From IMG/VR virus record IMGVR_UViG_3300033571_016909, positions 1 through 35,614 of that record: a stretch of DNA of 35,614 nucleotides; one strand, given 5' to 3'. Position 1 is the stretch's first letter, and each line of letters begins with the position of its first letter. The translations under genes and the position numbers were made by a program. Source of the stretch: a virus. The notes beneath the pieces are model-generated. The model saw nothing but the letters and a program-made list of their open reading frames with translations. It did not search any database and was not told the DNA's origin. Below are positions 30,662-35,614 of this stretch, piece after piece.

Positions 30662-30911
30662 TTTTTATGAATTGTGCTGTTGATGTTTTACATACATAGC
30701 TAGGAACTCTTTCTACATATCTAAGTATATTATTGTTCCTTCCGTGATCAAATACAATTTGTGGTATTATTCTGTTCACCAGATTAGGTACTGAGAGAAA
30801 GCAATAATCAACAGTCTCACTTTTAATAAAGATAAGCATTTCACCTGCATACGTACCAGTATGAACTGCATATACGTCACCAGGAATAAGCTTTTTATTA
30901 ACCTTCTTCAT
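30582..30911 (-). CDS. Hypothetical protein (109 aa), 3' end overprinted on rnh
   Basis: 109 residues. The first 75 look like a compact beta-rich fold (KLIPGDVYAVHTGTYAGEML, then DYCFLSVPNLVNRIIP). The last 30 are polar and Asp/Ser-rich (QSDTSDVLDSEDSV) and share 80 nt with the start of rnh in a different frame. The gene starts 14 nt inside the upstream gene. Family unknown; the N-terminal part resembles SH3-like or KOW-like small domains only in composition. Its place among replication genes suggests an accessory replication or regulatory role. Confidence 0.6.
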   Translation of the reverse strand: MKKVNKKLIPGDVYAVHTGTYAGEMLIFIKSETVDYCFLSVPNLVNRIIPQIVFDHGRNNNILRYVERVPSYVCKTSTAQFIKNEKINHRRKQSDTSDVLDSEDSVATN

Positions 30912-31182
30912 ACATTAAATATGACATATATTTTATAGCTAGAGAGGTTAGTGCGTCTCTCTCCATTTGTGTCTTAGCATGTTTTAAAATTAGCGGCTTC
31001 CCGTTAAGGTCGTAACCTATAATTATAAAATTTGTTAAAAACTCTTTTACTGTAGAAGCTAGAGCGCTCTCTAATTGTATTTTTTTATTATACTTTTTTT
31101 TACTCTCTAGATTAGTTTTTAGAGCGTCCTTAATAAGGTCTCTTATATCATCCTCAGAGAACGTTTCATCATCAGGGTTCAT
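30898..31182 (-). CDS. Conserved hypothetical replication-region protein (94 aa)
   Basis: 94 residues from the ATG at 31182, which overlaps the upstream stop (ATGAACCCTGA) like its neighbours. A TTG at 31227 would add 15 residues and seems less likely. Mostly helical and charged (FSEDDIRDLIKDALKTNLES), then FIIIGYDLNGKPLILKHAKT, a strand-turn-strand motif I recall from small conserved proteins of marine T4-like phages. Function unknown. Possible roles near the clamp include a late-transcription co-activator such as gp33, but I see no supporting motif. Confidence 0.6.
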   Translation of the reverse strand: MNPDDETFSEDDIRDLIKDALKTNLESKKKYNKKIQLESALASTVKEFLTNFIIIGYDLNGKPLILKHAKTQMERDALTSLAIKYMSYLMYEEG

Positions 31183-31510
31183 AATTATATTCAGTAGCAC
31201 TATCGAGTTGTGAAACACCTCTTTCAATTAGAGTAGTTACGACAACTTCAATAGATGCTGTTTTAAGAGAAAAGTTTCTCGGAAACAGTCTACCACCATC
31301 ATTAAACTCAAACATTTTTTCGCTCTTAAAGTCTCTATTTTCGTAACATGTAACAAACACCGAAGTATTACCAGGATCGATCATAATTGTCCACTTACGA
31401 GGATCTGATTGCGCGTAATTATTACATATCTTCCATACATTAAAGCCGCTATCTTTTAAGCGTTTAACAAAATATGAAAGGGTAGTGATTTTATTTTTAT
31501 TAATATTCAT
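31172..31510 (-). CDS. Conserved hypothetical replication-region protein (112 aa)
   Basis: 112 residues, ATGA-coupled to the upstream clamp-like gene. It opens MNINKNKITTLSYFVKRLKD, and a beta-rich body follows: WTIMIDPGNTSVFVTCYENR, then MFEFNDGGRLFPRN. I recall close relatives (INKNKITTLSYFVKRLKDSGF..., then FNDGG..FPRN) in many marine T4-like phages, where they are uncharacterised. A conserved neighbour of replication genes, so a replication or late-transcription accessory role is plausible but unproven. Confidence 0.65.
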   Translation of the reverse strand: MNINKNKITTLSYFVKRLKDSGFNVWKICNNYAQSDPRKWTIMIDPGNTSVFVTCYENRDFKSEKMFEFNDGGRLFPRNFSLKTASIEVVVTTLIERGVSQLDSATEYNYEP

Positions 31511-32244
31511 TGTGTGAGTGATGTTATAATATACTTTAATTTAATGTTGTCATTTGAGATATCAATAACGGTTACACCGTATTCAGTATTAATACCAAAA
31601 TTTATTTGATCACTAATAAATGATAGCAATTTAATATTATCAAAATTGAGTGGTAGAGGTGATAGCTCAAAATCTACTTCACCTAAATCTATAGCAAAAA
31701 CATCTGTATTGTGTCTTGCACGATCTGTTAGTTCGCCTTTTAAGTGACCATCCTCAGTATACAAATATAGCTTATTTGTTTCTGTAGCAAACGTGCTTCC
31801 TTTAATAATGGAATTAATAGTCTCCTTTTTAAGAGTAAACTTAATATTATAATTAAAGCTTTTAATTTTTTCAATATTAATAGACGGCTTAGTTAAAAAG
31901 CCATCCTCATATAAATGGTATTTAAACTTAAGAGATTTACCTTTATACTCTATGTTGTTAGAGTTAACTAGTAGTGATATGTCTTTAGTATCTACCGAAT
32001 CAACAACTCTAATTAATTTCTTTATATCGGGTATATTAATACTACCATTATAATTAACCCCTACACCAGACAATTCACTATATAGAATTAATGTATTATC
32101 TGCTGAAGAAACTAAAGATGTAATTAAGCCAGGATCTCCTTCGTGAGCATTTAGTATCGTTGACTCGCTGATCTTTGATACTGCCTCTAGGTACTTGATG
32201 CAGTCAGGCCGGCTTGGTAGCTTTAGTTCTCTTTGTGTTGACAT
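31507..32244 (-). CDS. 45: Probable sliding clamp (gp45-type), divergent
   Basis: 245 residues (T4 gp45 is 228). The sequence is weakly conserved but has the clamp layout of two similar alpha/beta halves. The N-terminal half has LILYSELSGVGVNYNGSINI and the helix DIKKLIRVVDSV. The C-terminal half has FTLKKETINSIIKGSTFAT, LYTEDGHLKGELTDRARHN, then a strand series ending YIITSLTQ. The clamp tethers the polymerase and, in T4, activates late transcription. Position between gp32 and primase supports a replication role, but clamp loader gp44 is at the far end of the window. No long motif is diagnostic, so I rate this as probable. Confidence 0.6.
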   Translation of the reverse strand: MSTQRELKLPSRPDCIKYLEAVSKISESTILNAHEGDPGLITSLVSSADNTLILYSELSGVGVNYNGSINIPDIKKLIRVVDSVDTKDISLLVNSNNIEYKGKSLKFKYHLYEDGFLTKPSINIEKIKSFNYNIKFTLKKETINSIIKGSTFATETNKLYLYTEDGHLKGELTDRARHNTDVFAIDLGEVDFELSPLPLNFDNIKLLSFISDQINFGINTEYGVTVIDISNDNIKLKYIITSLTQ

Positions 32245-32647
32245 TGTATTTTTCGATTGTATCTGCTATTCTCGATAAGTTCAAGTTAATTTCTTTCAAC
32301 ACATCAACAATATTACTATCTACAGGTACAGAAACTGGTTCATGCTTAACTTCAATATGCTGTATCGGAGAAGCCTGCTGCTCAATAGTATGTAGCTCTT
32401 GCATAGCTTGAGCTACCTCTACAGGATGTAATACCTGTGGTTGCTCTGGTACGGGTTGATGATATTGTGGTTGTGAAGCTTGAACAGGCACTCGTAATGC
32501 CTGTTCAAGTTCGCGCTGGATCTGTGGACTAACCGGTTTAACAAACGGTGAGCTACCTACGATCATTTGATCGGTTTGTCTAGCTTGCGCATGCATAGTT
32601 CCGAAGAACTGAACTAATGCATTTTGCTCTTCGGGGGTTATGTTCAT
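32204..32647 (-). CDS. Hypothetical Gln/Pro-rich linker protein downstream of gp32
   Basis: 147 residues. Short helical N terminus (MNITPEEQNALVQFFGTMHA), a Pro/Gln/Val-rich disordered middle (about 50-100, with QPQYHQPVPEQPQVLHPVEV), a helical acidic coiled-coil (VDVLKEINLNLSRIADTIEK) and a basic tail (KRTKATKPA). It overlaps gp32 by 4 bases and the clamp gene by 41 bases. Its architecture (two small helical ends joined by a flexible linker) suits a tether between replisome proteins. Not recognised as gp59 or gp33. A strong stem-loop sits in its coding region. Confidence 0.6.
   Translation of the reverse strand: MNITPEEQNALVQFFGTMHAQARQTDQMIVGSSPFVKPVSPQIQRELEQALRVPVQASQPQYHQPVPEQPQVLHPVEVAQAMQELHTIEQQASPIQHIEVKHEPVSVPVDSNIVDVLKEINLNLSRIADTIEKYNVNTKRTKATKPA
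32479..32509. other. Perfect 12-bp stem-loop inside gene after gp32
   Basis: CTTGAACAGGCA (32479-32490) and TGCCTGTTCAAG (32498-32509) are perfect inverted repeats with a 7-nt loop. No T run follows on either strand, so it looks like an mRNA structure (processing, stability or translational control) and not a terminator. Confidence 0.65.
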
Positions 32648-33489
32648 AGGTCTTTAAGTAATTCCTCAATATCATCTTCAGTTGTACTTTCTGTATATGT
32701 ACTTTCTGGCTTGCTAAATGAAGGAATAGGATCGCTATCGGAAAAGCTGCCCTTACTAGTAACGACCTCTTCACTATGGCTCTTCACGTAGAAATGTTCG
32801 TCAAGCATCTGCTTAAGTTCATCATACGATTTGAGAGTATATACTTTAGTGAGATCAAACACACCATCATAGATCTTTTTCTGTTCATCGTCACTGAGAT
32901 TCAGCTTACCGGCTGACGTAAACCTTGAGGAAACATAAGTAGGATATTCACCCTGATTCTCACATTTAATTTTAAAGTTAACGCCATTAGTACCTAGATC
33001 GAAGATACGAGGACCAAATTCTTCGGCATCCTCACCTTCAATAGCTTCCATAATAATCTTATGTACTTGTTTACCGTAGCGAAGCATCTTAACCTTGCCG
33101 TTATTATCTGGGTTGGTTGGATCATCAATAACATAGACATTGACGAGATACTTTTCGAGCCTCTTGATAGCTTTAACCTTTTCCTTTTCATCCTCTGTAC
33201 CGGTACGAAGAATACGGAATCTTTCTTCTGCAATAGGATCACGCTCGCCGAACGTCATAGGCGAAAGAGATTGTACGTACTGACCGGTTGCAAATGATAC
33301 CCATCCGTGATTAAAATAATGGAAGAATGTATTTTTTGGGTCTTTAGCGAAAGGCAACAATCTAACAGTATAGGTGTTACCTGGAGTTGTTTTTAAGATC
33401 TCAGTATATGTTGCTGGACCGTTTTCATTATCATTTTTAGCTAATGCGTCTTTAATTGATTGGAACATTGATGTATTGAATGTACTCAT
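32644..33489 (-). CDS. 32: Single-stranded DNA-binding protein gp32, lacking the zinc cysteines
   Basis: 281 residues (T4 gp32 is 301). Landmarks align with T4: NHGW (T4 NHGF), then YLVNVYVIDDPTNPDNNGKV (T4 [20 protein letters not shown]) and YGKQVHKIIMEAI, GVNFKIK, and an acidic C terminus ending DDIEELLKDL (T4 DDTDLDDLLNDL) that recruits partner proteins. The T4 zinc module (H64, C77, C87, C90) keeps the His but has no Cys: the region reads SPMTFGERDPIAEERFRI. The only Cys is C174. Gp32 coats ssDNA and organises the replisome. It has a sigma70-like promoter and leads the operon down to primase. Confidence 0.92.
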   Translation of the reverse strand: MSTFNTSMFQSIKDALAKNDNENGPATYTEILKTTPGNTYTVRLLPFAKDPKNTFFHYFNHGWVSFATGQYVQSLSPMTFGERDPIAEERFRILRTGTEDEKEKVKAIKRLEKYLVNVYVIDDPTNPDNNGKVKMLRYGKQVHKIIMEAIEGEDAEEFGPRIFDLGTNGVNFKIKCENQGEYPTYVSSRFTSAGKLNLSDDEQKKIYDGVFDLTKVYTLKSYDELKQMLDEHFYVKSHSEEVVTSKGSFSDSDPIPSFSKPESTYTESTTEDDIEELLKDL

Positions 33490-33511
33490 AATTTTATTTG
33501 TTATATGTTTT

Positions 33512-33539
33512 ATTATAGGCTGGTTATTTTATTTTTCAA
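33512..33539 (-). promoter_or_regulatory. Sigma70-like promoter for the gp32 operon
   Basis: Minus-strand TTGAAA (33539-33534), 16-bp spacer, TATAAT (33517-33512). The expected start is about 16 nt before the gp32 ATG. It overlaps the last codons of the upstream gene. The short leader (catataacaaataaaatt) has no Shine-Dalgarno. An early or middle host-polymerase promoter fits a replication gene. Confidence 0.65.
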
Positions 33540-34175
33540 TAGTTGTTTTTCAATTATCGAAAAAGCTTCACGTATTACTGTTTTTAATCTAACAGAGCGT
33601 TGAAAATTTATTCTTGTATCATTTAGTAGATTTTCAAAGTTCGATATAAAAAAATCTAATAGATCAGGCTCTACTTGTCTGATAGTTTTTTCACACTGCA
33701 GACCATGTAGCGTGTAAAAGTTTATTTTGTGATCTCGTAGATGCTGCAAAACTAGGGGAGTTGTACCGTTAATAATATTTTTATAGTCGTGTAGGGTAAG
33801 ATTATTTTCTTTGCAGTATCTGTATATAAAGCTGCAGCACTCTTTGCAGTTTACAATAGTACCATCATTATCGGGGTCTTGCGTTTCTTTCTTCTTGGCG
33901 TAAAGAGAGTAACATTTTATTGCTCTAGGAGTGATAAAGAAGTGTATATCAAAATAATTATCTGATCCGTAATAATCAAAAGGTGCCGTGAAAAAGTCAA
34001 CCTGCTTTATATTATTATTCTTTTCAAAAAACAATCCTAGCTTTTTAAGTGTTGTGTAAATCTGGTCGTCAATAGCACTAAAATCTTGACGTAGTTTAAA
34101 AGGCTTATTTTTTATAGTTCTGCTCGCAATCAGATATGAGTTGTATATATTCTTTTCTTTATCTGTTAAAGGCAT
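33513..34175 (-). CDS. Conserved hypothetical protein (220 aa) between gp41 and gp32
   Basis: 220 residues beginning MPLTDKEKNIYNSYLIASRT. Helical N terminus, an alpha/beta centre (VDFFTAPFDYYGSDNYFDIH, FFITPRAIKCYSLYAKKKE), a Cys-rich stretch CKECCSFIYRYC (about 109-120), and a helical C terminus. I recall proteins that start like this and contain FFTAP...YFD in marine T4-like phages, close to gp41, without a known role. A helicase loader (gp59-like) would be expected near here and has a similar length (217), but I see no sequence resemblance. It starts 10 bases inside the upstream gene. Confidence 0.65.
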   Translation of the reverse strand: MPLTDKEKNIYNSYLIASRTIKNKPFKLRQDFSAIDDQIYTTLKKLGLFFEKNNNIKQVDFFTAPFDYYGSDNYFDIHFFITPRAIKCYSLYAKKKETQDPDNDGTIVNCKECCSFIYRYCKENNLTLHDYKNIINGTTPLVLQHLRDHKINFYTLHGLQCEKTIRQVEPDLLDFFISNFENLLNDTRINFQRSVRLKTVIREAFSIIEKQLLKNKITSL

Positions 34176-34462
34176 TTTCTCTTACTGTTATTAATGTACT
34201 TTGTTATGTACTTACTCTTCGTTATTGTAGGGTCGTACTCTAAGAAGATTTTAACTATTTCAAAATTAGAATCAACTCCTAAAAGATCTCTTAATATATC
34301 TCTTAGTTTATCGTCTTGAAGTACTAATATAAACACGTTTTGAAAAGATAATTTTTTACCCTTCAAAAGTGTGCAGAAGGAGCAGAAAGATAATAAAATA
34401 TGCTCACTCTCTCTATCAATAATATCTTGAGATGGATTAACTGGTAAGGATTTTACGAACAT
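34166..34462 (-). CDS. Small hypothetical protein (98 aa)
   Basis: 98 residues, helical, Leu/Ile-rich, with CSFC (about 27-30) and a basic C terminus (NNSKRKCL). It starts 10 bases inside the upstream gene and overlaps the next by 10 (ATGCCTTTAA), so the three genes from 34890 form one coupled unit. No family recognised. Confidence 0.55.
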   Translation of the reverse strand: MFVKSLPVNPSQDIIDRESEHILLSFCSFCTLLKGKKLSFQNVFILVLQDDKLRDILRDLLGVDSNFEIVKIFLEYDPTITKSKYITKYINNSKRKCL

Positions 34463-34890
34463 TGTCTAAAAGTTTTTGTAAGGTTAAGAAATTTTTCTGT
34501 TATTTTACCTTCTGCGGTATCTGTAGATGAATTAATACAGTCACCGTCACATAAGAGTTTAGCTAGATTGCACAGGTTAATAGCGCATACGTTGTTATTA
34601 CTCTTAAGAAGTATTTTTTTCTCTGTTAAAACAACTACTATAGCTATAGCAGCGTTAAGTTTATTTAGCATATGTGAAAGAATCTCATCGTAAAAGCCTT
34701 CAGCAAAGCAACTAACTACTCTGTTGTCCTTTAGGTTACCCTCGAAAAATTGTGTACTTTCTAATGCATCTTTATACTTTAGAAGATAGAGCTTTATATC
34801 GTTAAGCTCCTGCACACTAAAATCCTTCTTACCCTTTTTGAAGGATTCAATATTAGCTTTAAGCTTATTATCTATATTAGATGGTTTCAC
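34453..34890 (-). CDS. Hypothetical protein (145 aa) with late-type promoter in replication region
   Basis: 145 residues from a GTG start set by a TATAAATA box 6 nt upstream. N-terminal helices, then a hydrophobic core (LNKLNAAIAIVVVLTEKKIL) and INLCNLAKLLCDGDCINSST...EGKITEKFLNL. The order of strand, SNNNVCAINL and NLAKLLCDGDC faintly recalls DHHA1 nucleic-acid-binding domains, with their GGGH motif replaced; I hold this loosely. First gene of a three-gene unit that ends at 33513, just before gp32. It is the one replication-side gene with a late-type box. Confidence 0.6.
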   Translation of the reverse strand: MKPSNIDNKLKANIESFKKGKKDFSVQELNDIKLYLLKYKDALESTQFFEGNLKDNRVVSCFAEGFYDEILSHMLNKLNAAIAIVVVLTEKKILLKSNNNVCAINLCNLAKLLCDGDCINSSTDTAEGKITEKFLNLTKTFRQCS

Positions 34891-34896
34891 TTTACC

Positions 34897-34904
34897 TATT
34901 TATA
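34897..34904 (-). promoter_or_regulatory. T4-type late promoter box TATAAATA inside a palindrome
   Basis: Perfect TATAAATA ending 6 nt (ggtaaa) before the GTG at 34890. It is flanked by perfect 7-bp arms TTTACCT (34891-34897) and AGGTAAA (34905-34911), which could be an operator or an RNA hairpin. Confidence 0.75.
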
Positions 34905-34920
34905 AGGTAAAGGAACTTTA

Positions 34921-35614
34921 TCAACCCGCAAGAAACTGCAACGTATTAAGAGTCTGATCGTCACTACTAACAGAATCACTTTCTGCTTGAGTAATAGTAA
35001 GCGTTGAATAATCAATTCTCATAGGTTGAGTATGACCTCTCGGACCGTATCTATTTTTCATCATACCCAATCTAATGATTCCAAGATCTCTATCCTCTTC
35101 GTTTTGGAAGATTGAGACGATAACGTCAGCTGTTGCTGCTAATCCTACTGATTCAGAGATTGTAGCAAGGTCTGGATTATCTGTATTAAAGCCTGATCTA
35201 TTTAACTGCGTTGCTGATATAATAGGGCAGTTAAAAATATAAGACATAGCTCTAACCTGCTCTGTGACATTTTTAATTCGTTCGTAAGAATTAGTACCTA
35301 CAGATGAGTGAAGCAAGTTAAGGTAATCTAATACAATAGCATGAATAGGTACGCCAGTATCAGTAAGTTTCTTTACAAAGGCTTTGAGTTGATTAGGGGT
35401 AATAGTTGACGGCGGAAACTCCTTAATAAAGATTCTACCTTTATTAGCTTCCTTCTGATCTCTGATAGTCTGTCTAAGAGAGTGTGTATTAGTTGATAGA
35501 TCTTTAAGTGGTATCTTACTCACGTTTGTACAAATACGTCGAGCATAGAGTAATTCAGACATCTCCAATGTAACTAACAATACATTTTTTCCTTGATTAG
35601 CGATATTAGCGGCA
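34921..35614 (-). CDS. 41: Replicative DNA helicase gp41, C-terminal part (5' cut by window edge)
   Basis: 231 residues, open to the right edge. A TTG at 35580 is internal, since the frame continues upstream as ANIANQGKNVLLVTLEMSEL. DnaB/RecA-fold features: LLVTLEMSE (after the Walker A region, which lies outside), VPIHAIVLDYLNLLHS (Walker B), CPIISATQLNRSGF (motif with the Gln/Arg sensor) and MMKNRYGPRG near the C terminus. Gp41 is the hexameric 5'-3' helicase of the T4 replisome, working with primase gp61. It is separated from the next gene by 30 bp containing the palindromic late box. Confidence 0.92.
   Translation of the reverse strand, partial: AANIANQGKNVLLVTLEMSELLYARRICTNVSKIPLKDLSTNTHSLRQTIRDQKEANKGRIFIKEFPPSTITPNQLKAFVKKLTDTGVPIHAIVLDYLNLLHSSVGTNSYERIKNVTEQVRAMSYIFNCPIISATQLNRSGFNTDNPDLATISESVGLAATADVIVSIFQNEEDRDLGIIRLGMMKNRYGPRGHTQPMRIDYSTLTITQAESDSVSSDDQTLNTLQFLAG

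Noticed and set aside
33513-34175. Helicase loader gp59
   Set aside because: Length and position fit, but I see no resemblance to T4 gp59, so it is left as hypothetical.

Overview
This window is part of the genome of a T4-like myovirus (Caudoviricetes). The evidence is a set of recognisable T4 homologues: clamp-loader small subunit gp44 (C-terminal part, left edge), baseplate wedge proteins gp25 and gp6, primase gp61, RNase H (5'-3' exonuclease), ssDNA-binding protein gp32, a probable gp45-type sliding clamp, and replicative helicase gp41 (cut by the right edge). The DNA is AT-rich with AGA/TTA-biased codons. The tail genes are typical of marine T4-like phages. Nothing in the window identifies the host. 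It holds 41 genes and no tRNA, rRNA, CRISPR or insertion sequence. No stretch over 300 bases lacks a gene; the longest gaps are about 65 bases and hold promoters.

Layout. 1-1004: the end of gp44 meets, tail to tail, a conserved structural-type hypothetical gene. 1036-1896: four very small, basic, mostly Cys-rich proteins. 1886-10033: gp25, gp6 and three large baseplate/tail proteins, two with PKD-like domains. 10046-12197: an inverted two-gene tail-fibre/tail-spike cassette ending in an S74 self-cleaving chaperone. 12262-26364: a long array of tail adhesin genes (LamG-like, NHL propeller-like, tail-collar, Mtd-N-like, lectin-like, and a fibre with nine 66-bp repeats) with two tiny genes embedded. 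26392-27391: three minus-strand genes, one a two-TM zinc-ribbon protein. 27425-28727: a candidate prohead-internal protein and a PD-(D/E)xK homing endonuclease. 28743-35614: the minus-strand replication region.

Expression logic is the most striking feature. Fourteen genes on both strands are preceded by a box matching or near the T4 late promoter TATAAATA, always ending 5-7 nt before the start codon (ATG or GTG). If transcription starts where it does in T4, the late mRNAs start at or within a few bases of the start codon and are leaderless or nearly so. Almost all other starts sit on, or within a few bases of, the stop codon of the gene in front. I found no clear Shine-Dalgarno sequence at the starts I examined. 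gp32 instead has a sigma70-like promoter and heads an apparent eight-gene operon (gp32, linker protein, clamp, three small genes, RNase H, primase). That operon runs to a strong bidirectional stem-loop terminator lying inside the 3' end of the primase gene.

A second theme is a short amphipathic motif ending in (I/L)xE. It occurs in three of the four small basic proteins and in the 27425 protein, and resembles a T4 capsid-targeting sequence with a gp21 prohead-protease site. This suggests a set of DNA-binding proteins packaged inside the head.
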